Below, one piece after another: positions 42,482 to 49,737 of a stretch of DNA of 64,000 nucleotides. This DNA is from Roseimicrobium sp. ORNL1 (GTDB taxonomy: Bacteria; Verrucomicrobiota; Verrucomicrobiia; Verrucomicrobiales; Verrucomicrobiaceae), in assembly GCF_011044495.1 (NCBI RefSeq), contig NZ_CP049143.1, forward strand, positions 3,100,001 through 3,164,000. Direction: 5' to 3'. Each line of letters begins with the position of its first letter. The first letter of the stretch is position 1. Both the position numbers and the translations under genes were made by a program. Under the pieces are notes generated by a model that saw nothing but the letters and a program-made list of their open reading frames with translations, was not told the origin of the DNA and did not search any database.

Positions 42482-44173
42482 CTACCACCAGGACTCAAGC
42501 TGGACACCGTAGGAAAGACCTTCAAGTTCGTTCCGGTAGGCACTGCCGCCCACCTTGCCCCGGAATTCCTCGCCCCACTTGGCATAGGTGACGAAGGCGC
42601 GCAGGGCAGGGCGGCTGAAAAATTTGCGTCCGCGGCTGATTTGGGGAGCGAGGGTGATCTTCCACAGGTAGTCATTCACCCCGAGTGGCTCGCTATCCAC
42701 GAAGTCCACACCCGTTTCCAAGGCGATGCTGAAAGTGTCTGTGATGTGGAAGATGGGGCGCACACCGAAGGATGCCCACTTCTCGCTGGAGTCTGGGCCG
42801 CCGTAGTCCGTGTCCTGATAAATGGCAGCAGCCTGCAGCGAGAGCCATCTGTTGGGCTCAATGGTAAAGTGGTCGGTGACGCGGAATCGCGTGGCGTCAT
42901 CGATTTCCGGAGAGGCGACGTCAATGGTGGCGGCAAAGTTGTACGCGGCACCGGTGCCATATTGGATGGAGAACTCATTGTAGCCTCCGAGGAATGCTTC
43001 CGGCAGGGTCCGGTGCTTCATGCCCACGGCGACGCCCTGGGAGGATTGAAGGGAGAAACGATCACCATTGACGTCAAAGACGTTCAGCACCTCGCCGCCA
43101 CTGGAGCTCGCATATGCCAGCCAGAACCCGATTTTCCCGAGCGGAGCGGGGATGTCATACACCCGCAAATCGAACGTGCTCTTGGCAGCATTGCCATCAT
43201 CCGTCTGGTAATCGTCGAAGCTGCCGCCGAGCCATGCCAGGGCCAGCTTGGACTCGCCAATGAACGGCACATCCTGGACACCGCCACCATAGCCGCTCAT
43301 GTCCAGCCAGTAGAAGTCATTGATGTGGATATCCTGCCTGCGGTAGTAGCGCTGGCCCGCCCAGAAGCGCATGTCCGGTGCCTCCGGTACGATATTCCCC
43401 GCCTCCACGAATGCCTGCCGGAGTGCGATGTCGTTGCCCAGATTCTGGGCATTGAGAGAGTCGTACGTGTCATTCTGACCGGTGGAGAAGGAGAGCATGA
43501 TGGTGGAGCGCACATAGGGCGCCTTCATGGGGTCATCCTCACGGAGCCAGTTGTGGGTGAACTCCAGTTCGCCGTACGTGTCTTCTTCGTTGCCCAGGCG
43601 GTACTTTGCTCCTGCTCCCGGCGCCTTGAAGGCTTCCATCTCACCTCCCTCGCCATTCAGGCCAAAGCCTGCCCGGAGGTAACCGTGAAATTCAAAGATC
43701 TGCGGCATCTTGTAGAAGGCCGCGAGATCAAAGGGGGTGCCCGAGCCGCTGCGGAAGATTTCGCGCGACTCCGTGGCGTCATCTTTGATGCTTTGCTGGA
43801 TGCGCGCAATGGCCTCAGAGTTGGCCTTGGAACGCCTCGACATTTCCTGGTATTGCGGATCGGTGTGGGTCGCCAGGTTTTCCAGATCGGAGACGCGCTC
43901 CTCGATTTCGTCCATCTGATCTTCGGTCTTCTTGGTAGACGCATTCGAAGCAGTCGTACCATTCTTCTTCAGGCGTGCGTTGTCGGTCTCCAGGTCATCA
44001 ATGCGCGACTCAAGGTCTTTGATCTTGCCTTCGTAGCCCGCCTTCATCTCGGCGAGTTGCGTTTCAATCTGCTTGCGGAAAGCGGCCATCTCCGCGCTCT
44101 CCTCAGCAAGTAGTGGCAGTGGGCTGGTTCCAAAAGCACAAATCCCGAGCAAACCTACTAGTTTCGTCTTCAT
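42482..44173 (-). CDS. LamB-like carbohydrate porin with N-terminal coiled coil
   Basis: A 563-aa outer-membrane protein with a signal peptide (~1-23). A coiled coil (~25-125, 'IEERVSDLENLATH') is followed by a barrel with the maltoporin-type segments 'FEFHGYLRAGFGLN' and 'RFWAGQRYYRRQDIHINDFYWLDMSGYGGGV', ending in Trp-Trp. LamB-family channels pass sugars. The ATG at 44173 is used because it starts the signal peptide; the longer frame runs back through operator site 8. It is first of the PTS operon. Confidence 0.88.
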   Translation of the reverse strand: MKTKLVGLLGICAFGTSPLPLLAEESAEMAAFRKQIETQLAEMKAGYEGKIKDLESRIDDLETDNARLKKNGTTASNASTKKTEDQMDEIEERVSDLENLATHTDPQYQEMSRRSKANSEAIARIQQSIKDDATESREIFRSGSGTPFDLAAFYKMPQIFEFHGYLRAGFGLNGEGGEMEAFKAPGAGAKYRLGNEEDTYGELEFTHNWLREDDPMKAPYVRSTIMLSFSTGQNDTYDSLNAQNLGNDIALRQAFVEAGNIVPEAPDMRFWAGQRYYRRQDIHINDFYWLDMSGYGGGVQDVPFIGESKLALAWLGGSFDDYQTDDGNAAKSTFDLRVYDIPAPLGKIGFWLAYASSSGGEVLNVFDVNGDRFSLQSSQGVAVGMKHRTLPEAFLGGYNEFSIQYGTGAAYNFAATIDVASPEIDDATRFRVTDHFTIEPNRWLSLQAAAIYQDTDYGGPDSSEKWASFGVRPIFHITDTFSIALETGVDFVDSEPLGVNDYLWKITLAPQISRGRKFFSRPALRAFVTYAKWGEEFRGKVGGSAYRNELEGLSYGVQLESWW

Positions 44174-44238
44174 ATAGTTGGGAGTGAAGAGCGGTGCGCG
44201 ATATCGAACTAATGCTACCCAGCGGGTGCATTTGTACT

Positions 44239-44257
44239 CCATAGGACCTTGGTCCTA
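44239..44257 (-). promoter_or_regulatory. Operator site 8
   Basis: Minus strand: TAGGACCAAGGTCCTATGG, a perfect 16-bp palindrome (TAGGACC-AA-GGTCCTA) with the TGG extension. It lies 65 bp before the LamB-like start. A TAGCAT -10-like hexamer is at 44217-44212, 25-30 bp past the core. This is the best single example of the operator. Confidence 0.75.
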
Positions 44258-44314
44258 CGCATCAGATAAACTCGCGTCCCAACAACGAGTTGTGGGTTAG
44301 TCCGGCCCTATTCC

Positions 44315-45787
44315 CTATTGAATTGGAGCCATCAACCACGAGGTACGAGCAGCAAGGCGGAACCACCAGGGGCGCTCCGTGTAATCGGCGGCCGCGGCCC
44401 GCGTGCTCTTTGCGAAATCATTCAGGAACATGGCCTCTGCCTCCTTCACCACGGAGGGTTCGCCGAAGAGCAGGGTGATCTCGAAGTTCAGCCGGAAGCT
44501 GCGGTTGTCGAAGTTCGCCGTGCCCACACCGCAATAGTCATCCACCAGGATGGCTTTCTCGTGCAGGAAGCCGCTGGTGTATCGCCATACCTGCACACCT
44601 GCCTTTTCCAGATTTGGGAGATAGGTATAGCTGGAAAGTTGCACCATATTGCTGTCCGCCTTCTCAGGGAGCAGGATGCGCACATCTACTCCACGCAGCG
44701 CCGCAAGCTGCAGTGCGGAGGTGAATTGCTCATCCGGCACAAAGTAGGGACTCGCGATCCACACCCGCTTCTTCGCAGCCTGGATGGCATGCAGGAAGAA
44801 GAGGGTGCACGTTTCAAACTCATCCGCAGGACCTGAAGGCAGGCAGAACGCAAGGCCATTCTCGCCACCGGGGGCGGGCTTGGGAGTCCAGTTCAGGTTG
44901 GGGATGCTGCCGGTGGCCCATTTCCAGTCCTCCACCCACGCGATTTGCACACACTGTACCACGGGACCTTGCACCTTCACATGTGTGTCCCGCCATGCGC
45001 CCATCTCGGGGTTCTTGCCAAGATACTCATCCCCCACGTTGTGTCCGCCGACGAAGGCCGTATGACCGTCCACGACCACGACTTTCCGATGGTTGCGGAA
45101 GTTGAGCTGGAAGCGGTTGTCATCGCCCTTGCGGGTATTGAAGGGGTGAGTCTCCACGCCTGCCGACTTCAAGTCCGCCAGGTACGAATCGGTCAGCCCG
45201 TGGCTTCCGATTTCATCGTAGACGAGGTAGCAGGGGACGCCGGCTTTTGCGCGCTCGATGAGTGCATCCTTCAGGCGACGGCCCAACTCATCATCGCGGA
45301 TGATATAGAACTGCACGAGCACGTATTCGCGCGCCTGGGCAATGCTCTCAAAGATGGAGCGGAAGGTGGCCTCGCCATCGATGAGCAACTCGACGTGATT
45401 ACCTTGGGTCGCTGGCATCTTGGCCAGTCTCTCAAGCAGATTCGCCGGGGCAGGCACCTCGCTTGCGTGAGGGCGCATGGCCAGCAGATCCTCGGCGAGC
45501 TTTCGTTCCTTGTCAGACAGCTCGGCTTCCGTCTTCTTTCGCAGCACTACGTATCCTTCGAAATTGCTGCGCCCGAAGATCCAGTAGGCTGGCACGGCGA
45601 CGTAGGGGAATGTATTCAGGGAAATGGCCCAGCCGATGGCCCCCTGAGCAGTACGTACATTCAGGACGGCATCGATGGACGTCAGCAATCCCAGGAGATG
45701 ACAAAAGCCGAAGAACAAGGTGCGCCGCGTCTTGGGATGCTCTTTGAGCCAGCGCAGCGGAGCGGTGAGAAATGCAAATCGTGCCAT
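44315..45787 (-). CDS. cls: Cardiolipin synthase (two HKD motifs, membrane-anchored)
   Basis: A 490-aa enzyme with two N-terminal membrane helices (~22-40 and ~50-70) and HKD motifs 'H-R-K-V-V-V-V-D' (~230) and 'H-E-K-A-I-L-V-D' (~405), as in ClsA-type enzymes that join two phospholipids to cardiolipin. The start at 45787 fits the helix position and leaves 60 bp to operator site 9; a longer frame to 45835 is possible. With the lipoprotein at 8381 this makes two phospholipid-transfer enzymes behind the same operator type. Confidence 0.92.
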   Translation of the reverse strand: MARFAFLTAPLRWLKEHPKTRRTLFFGFCHLLGLLTSIDAVLNVRTAQGAIGWAISLNTFPYVAVPAYWIFGRSNFEGYVVLRKKTEAELSDKERKLAEDLLAMRPHASEVPAPANLLERLAKMPATQGNHVELLIDGEATFRSIFESIAQAREYVLVQFYIIRDDELGRRLKDALIERAKAGVPCYLVYDEIGSHGLTDSYLADLKSAGVETHPFNTRKGDDNRFQLNFRNHRKVVVVDGHTAFVGGHNVGDEYLGKNPEMGAWRDTHVKVQGPVVQCVQIAWVEDWKWATGSIPNLNWTPKPAPGGENGLAFCLPSGPADEFETCTLFFLHAIQAAKKRVWIASPYFVPDEQFTSALQLAALRGVDVRILLPEKADSNMVQLSSYTYLPNLEKAGVQVWRYTSGFLHEKAILVDDYCGVGTANFDNRSFRLNFEITLLFGEPSVVKEAEAMFLNDFAKSTRAAAADYTERPWWFRLAARTSWLMAPIQ

Positions 45788-45847
45788 GGTTACTTTCGTG
45801 CTTCTCGGGATTGGTTTTGTGTCTCTATCATTCACACACTGAACGGT

Positions 45848-45869
45848 CGATAGGCCCTTGGTCCTACGG
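45848..45869. promoter_or_regulatory. Operator site 9, shared by divergent genes
   Basis: Plus strand TAGGCCCTTGGTCCTACGG; minus strand TAGGACCAAGGGCCTATCG. It lies 61 bp before the cardiolipin synthase start (minus) and 48 bp before the CBS/HEPN-like start (plus). Because the core is palindromic it can serve both. CGTAAA at 45891-45896 is a possible -10 on the plus side. Confidence 0.65.
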
Positions 45870-45916
45870 CAAGGCGGGTGCAGAAAAGGACGTAAACCGT
45901 AGTCTGCTGCGTCCCC

Positions 45917-46750
45917 ATGTCAGAGCCCGTCCATGCATCCATCCGCCATGCGAGGTCCGTTGCGCGACTGAGCCACACCTTCTCCGAAAGCCTGTCCGCC
46001 TCGGACCTTGTGGAACCGATCGTGTCTTTGGATGAAAACCAGCCGGCAAGCATGGGGCTGGATCTCATGCGAGCGCGGGAGTTCTCGGTCCTCGGCGTAC
46101 GGCACGCCGGGCTCGTGGCAGGGTGGGTGAACCAAGAGGACCTGACAGGTGGGACCCTCGGCGAACACATGCGCGAATTCGCTCCTGAATCGGTGCTGGA
46201 TGAAGATGCGGGACTCGATGTGGTGCTGGTGGCTTTCGGGAAAGGCGAGCGGGTATTTATCCGCTGGCTCGGCGAGGTGGCCGGAGTGATTACGCGGCAG
46301 GACTTGCAGAAGGCACCGCTACGCATGTGGCTCTTCGGCGCCATCACGCTCTTCGACCTGAACATGACGTGGGCCATTGAGGAATTGCATCCCGGCGATA
46401 CGTGGACGGATCGCCTTTCACCCGGGCGGTTGGAGAAAGCCCGGGTACTCTGCGCGGAACGGGCGAGATGTGGCAATCCCTGCCGCTTGGTGGACTGCCT
46501 GCAGATCAAGGACAAGGCGGATATCCTCTCGCGTGATGTGCAGAATCTCGCCGTACTGGGCTTTACCTCGCGGCGGGAGGCGGACCGCTTCACCCAGCGC
46601 ATCGAATCCCTGCGCAATCACCTGGCCCATGCGCAGGAGCTGGAGGGGGAACACCTGGCCACGGCGTCGAGCCTTGCCACCTACATCGAATCCATTGTGC
46701 AGGGTAGGGGAGTCCGTCAGGTGGTGGAAAAACGGCGTGCAGGCGATTGA
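45917..46750 (+). CDS. CBS-domain protein with HEPN-like C-terminus
   Basis: A 277-aa cytosolic protein. Residues ~28-135 look like a CBS pair ('VSLDENQPASMGLDLMRAREFSVLGVRHAGLVAGWVNQEDL' and 'FIRWLGEVAGVITRQDLQKAP'), which usually binds adenine nucleotides. The C-terminal part (~190-265) is helical and carries R233-N-H-L-A-H238, matching the R-x4-H pattern of HEPN RNases and HEPN-like domains. The role is unknown; energy-state sensing by the CBS pair is plausible. It shares operator site 9 with cardiolipin synthase. Confidence 0.7.
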   Translation: MSEPVHASIRHARSVARLSHTFSESLSASDLVEPIVSLDENQPASMGLDLMRAREFSVLGVRHAGLVAGWVNQEDLTGGTLGEHMREFAPESVLDEDAGLDVVLVAFGKGERVFIRWLGEVAGVITRQDLQKAPLRMWLFGAITLFDLNMTWAIEELHPGDTWTDRLSPGRLEKARVLCAERARCGNPCRLVDCLQIKDKADILSRDVQNLAVLGFTSRREADRFTQRIESLRNHLAHAQELEGEHLATASSLATYIESIVQGRGVRQVVEKRRAGD

Positions 46751-46785
46751 GTTTTTTGCGCATGGGTTCATGCCTATAGAGAGTA

Positions 46786-46804
46786 TCGGACCAAGGTCCT
46801 ATTT
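46786..46804 (+). promoter_or_regulatory. Operator site 10
   Basis: TCGGACCAAGGTCCTATTT, one mismatch from the perfect 16-bp palindrome. It lies only 33 bp before the pyruvate kinase ATG (46838). A promoter at the usual spacing would give a very short or leaderless 5' end. Confidence 0.7.
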
Positions 46805-46837
46805 CACCGGTAGGCGGCATTGGGCACTGTGGGCGCA

Positions 46838-48331
46838 ATGGCTTCGAGTACTGATCCAGTTCCATCTCCTGCGGCCGCTGGGCCATCGGTGGCCTCACCG
46901 CTGCCGTCCCACAAGACGAAGATTGTTGCTACCATTGGTCCTGCGTCCGAGTCACCGGAAATGCTCGTGCGGCTGATCAAGGCAGGGCTGAATGTCGCGC
47001 GTCTGAACTTTTCTCATGGTGACTTTGAGCAGCATGGCGAAGTCATCCGGCGGATTCGTGAAGCGGCTAAGGTGGCCGGACGACGCGTAGCCATCATGGC
47101 GGATCTGCCCGGGCCCAAGATGAGGCTCGGCAAAATCGAGCCGGGACCCATTCAGTTGTTGCCGGGCGATCGCTTCACCCTGACGAATGAGGACATCATC
47201 GGCGATCAAACGCGTGCCTCGATGACCTTCGAGCCGTTGCCGCGGGTGGTACACCCGGGTAATCGGCTCTTCCTGAATGACGGCACCGTACAGTTGATCG
47301 TGGAACGAGTGACCGGTAACAATGTGGAGTGCGTGGTCGCTGTCGGTGGAGAGCTGAGCTCGAAGAAGGGACTGAATCTCCCCGGCATCAATCTTGGCAT
47401 CAGCGCGTTTACGGAGCGTGATCGGGCATGTCTGGAGTTTGCCCTGGGGGCGGGAGTGGATGCGGTGAGTCAGTCCTTCGTGGAACGTGCTTCGGATATT
47501 GAGGTGCTCCGTGCTGCCGCGGCGAAGCTCGGTCGCCAGCCTTTCGTGATCGCGAAGATTGAGCGGTCCGATGCGCTGGAGCATTTCGATGAAATCCTTG
47601 CGGCGACGGATGGCATAATGGTGGCTCGGGGTGACCTCGGAGTCGAGGTGCCCATTGAAAACATTGCGCATACCCAGAAGGTGCTAATTGCAAAAGCCAA
47701 TTTGGCGGGCAAGCCGGTCATCACCGCTACGCAGATGCTGGAGTCCATGACCAGCAGCCGCCTTCCCACGCGAGCGGAGGCTACTGATGTGGCGAATGCG
47801 ATTCTCGACGGCACCGATTGCGTGATGCTTTCCGGGGAATCGGCGATGGGCCGCTTTCCCGAAGAGGCCGTGCAAATGCTGGCGCGCATTGCGGCGGCGA
47901 CCGAGCCGACTCGTGTTCGGGGACATCGAGTGAACGACTCTAGCATCGCCGGTTCACGGGAGACAGATACACTCAGCGAGCGCGTTGCCTCCCTGGTAGA
48001 GCATGCGCTGAGCATCGTGCCGTGTGATCTGGCGCTTGTTCCTACACGAAGCGGAAAGACCGCCAGGATCTTCTCACGATGCAAACCCGCCGTGTGGAGC
48101 ATTGCTCCGAGTCCGGACCCGGTGGTGTGCCAGGGACTCGCCTTTTCCTACGGCATCCATGCCGTGGATGTTCCTGATGATCCTGAGGATTGGCAGAACT
48201 TTGTGAACGAATGGAGCAAGAGCCACAACGTGCCCGCCAGCCGGGTGATCATGGTTGCCGGACCCTCCGTCCGCAATCCGAAGGCCAATCACCGGATCGA
48301 GTTCATGCGGCTCGAAACGAGCGCGTCCTGA
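46838..48331 (+). CDS. pyk: Pyruvate kinase
   Basis: A 497-aa enzyme with 'TKIVATIGPAS' (~27-37), 'NVARLNFSHG' (~54-63), the active-site 'FVIAKIERSDALEHFDEIL' (Lys ~238, Glu ~240) and 'MVARGDLGVEVP'. It makes pyruvate and ATP from PEP, an ATP source that does not need respiration. A Pro/Ala/Ser-rich N-terminus of ~25 residues precedes the catalytic part. The ATG at 46838 is used; a TTG at 46820 would lie closer to the operator. Confidence 0.96.
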   Translation: MASSTDPVPSPAAAGPSVASPLPSHKTKIVATIGPASESPEMLVRLIKAGLNVARLNFSHGDFEQHGEVIRRIREAAKVAGRRVAIMADLPGPKMRLGKIEPGPIQLLPGDRFTLTNEDIIGDQTRASMTFEPLPRVVHPGNRLFLNDGTVQLIVERVTGNNVECVVAVGGELSSKKGLNLPGINLGISAFTERDRACLEFALGAGVDAVSQSFVERASDIEVLRAAAAKLGRQPFVIAKIERSDALEHFDEILAATDGIMVARGDLGVEVPIENIAHTQKVLIAKANLAGKPVITATQMLESMTSSRLPTRAEATDVANAILDGTDCVMLSGESAMGRFPEEAVQMLARIAAATEPTRVRGHRVNDSSIAGSRETDTLSERVASLVEHALSIVPCDLALVPTRSGKTARIFSRCKPAVWSIAPSPDPVVCQGLAFSYGIHAVDVPDDPEDWQNFVNEWSKSHNVPASRVIMVAGPSVRNPKANHRIEFMRLETSAS

Positions 48332-48369
48332 CCTGAGAGCTCCCGTCTGAATTTTCCACATCATCACCC

Positions 48370-49704
48370 ATGGACATCAAACTGATCCTCGAATTCCTCG
48401 TCATCTTGGGCGCGCTCGCCATGGGCGCAAGAACCGGAGGCGTGGGGCTCGGTCTCTGGGGCGCGGTGGGCTTGCTCATCCTGGTTACAGTCTTCGGGGT
48501 CACTCCGGCTGCGCTTCCCGGCGATGTGTTGCTCATCGTGCTCACGGTCATCATGGCCGCGTCGGCGATGGAAGTGGCGGGGGGCATCGACTTCCTCGTG
48601 CGCATTGCGGAGAAGATCATCCGGAAGAACCCGAAGCAGGTTACAATCGTGGCGCCGCTGGTGACATACGGATTCACCTTCGCCGCAGGCACGGGGCACA
48701 TTGTGTACCCGCTGCTCCCGGTGATCTACGAGGTGGCGCACGAAAATGGCATTCGACCTGAGCGGCCCATGGCGGTGGCAACCATCGCTTCCCAACAGGC
48801 CATTACAGCCAGTCCTGTGTCGGCGGCGACAGCGGCGATGATCACGATATTCGCGTCGCACGGCTTCGGATTGGTGCAGATCCTTCTCATCTGTGTCCCC
48901 GCCACGATTCTTGCCGTGCTGATGGCGGCGTTCGTACAGCTTCGTGTTGGCAAGGAACTGAAGGACGATCCTGAGTATCAAAAGTTGCTGGCCTCGGGCG
49001 AACTTCAGCCTCCTGGCAAGCTCTCCGGCAAGGAGCCGGAGCCTCTGAAGAAGGGAGCGAAAATAAGCGCGATCGTATTCCTCGTTGGTGTCGTACTCGT
49101 CGTGCTGGCGGGCATCTTTCCCGAGCTTCGTACCGTGGTTGGCTCTGGAACCGAGCCCACGGAACTCAAGATGCCTGTTGCCATTGCGATTGTCATGCTC
49201 ACCGTGGCGGCGGTGATCCTCACGGTCACCAAAGCTCCCGTCGGCGATGTGGTGAAGTGCAAGACATGCCAGTCGGGCGTTACCGCGATCGTGGGTATTT
49301 TGGGCCTCGCGTGGATGGGTGACTCATTTATTAACGCGAATCGTGAGACCATCATCGGTGGACTGAGTGGCATGGCGAAGGCCGCACCGTGGACATTTGC
49401 GATTGGCTTGTTCGTCGCGTCGATGCTGCTCTACAGCCAGGCGGCGACGACGAAGGCGCTCATGCCACTCGGCCTCTCGCTAGGCATCCCGGCACCGTTT
49501 CTCATTGCCATGTTCCCGGCGGTGAATGGTTACTTCTTCATTCCGAACTACGGCACCATCATCGCTGCAATACAGTTCGACCGGTCAAAGACCACCCGCA
49601 TCGGCAAGTATCTGCTGAACCACTCCTTCATGCTGCCGGGCATCATCTGTACCATTGGCGCAGTGGGCATTGGGCTCATCATCGCCACTTTCTTCAATAG
49701 ATAA
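48370..49704 (+). CDS. Anaerobic C4-dicarboxylate transporter (DcuA/DcuB family)
   Basis: A 444-aa membrane protein with about ten helices. The family sequences 'MEVAGGIDFLVRIAEKIIRKNPKQVTIVAPLVTYGFTFAAGTGHIVYPLLPVIYEVA' (~58-115) and 'ERPMAVATIASQQAITASPVSAA' (~128-150) are clear. Dcu carriers exchange aspartate or fumarate for succinate when oxygen is low. It lies between pyruvate kinase and an aspartase gene, so aspartate uptake, deamination to fumarate and succinate export is a coherent route. DcuA or DcuB cannot be decided. Confidence 0.92.
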   Translation: MDIKLILEFLVILGALAMGARTGGVGLGLWGAVGLLILVTVFGVTPAALPGDVLLIVLTVIMAASAMEVAGGIDFLVRIAEKIIRKNPKQVTIVAPLVTYGFTFAAGTGHIVYPLLPVIYEVAHENGIRPERPMAVATIASQQAITASPVSAATAAMITIFASHGFGLVQILLICVPATILAVLMAAFVQLRVGKELKDDPEYQKLLASGELQPPGKLSGKEPEPLKKGAKISAIVFLVGVVLVVLAGIFPELRTVVGSGTEPTELKMPVAIAIVMLTVAAVILTVTKAPVGDVVKCKTCQSGVTAIVGILGLAWMGDSFINANRETIIGGLSGMAKAAPWTFAIGLFVASMLLYSQAATTKALMPLGLSLGIPAPFLIAMFPAVNGYFFIPNYGTIIAAIQFDRSKTTRIGKYLLNHSFMLPGIICTIGAVGIGLIIATFFNR

Positions 49705-49737
49705 CAAACCCACCCACTTATTCACGCACGTATCTTT

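Noticed and set aside
42455-44113. 552-codon plus-strand frame opposite the LamB-like porin
   Set aside because: The minus strand has a signal peptide, LamB segments and an aromatic end; the plus product has none of these.
46930-46947. ACCATTGGTCCTG in the pyruvate kinase gene
   Set aside because: It encodes the conserved A-T-I-G-P-A-S motif, so protein constraint explains it.
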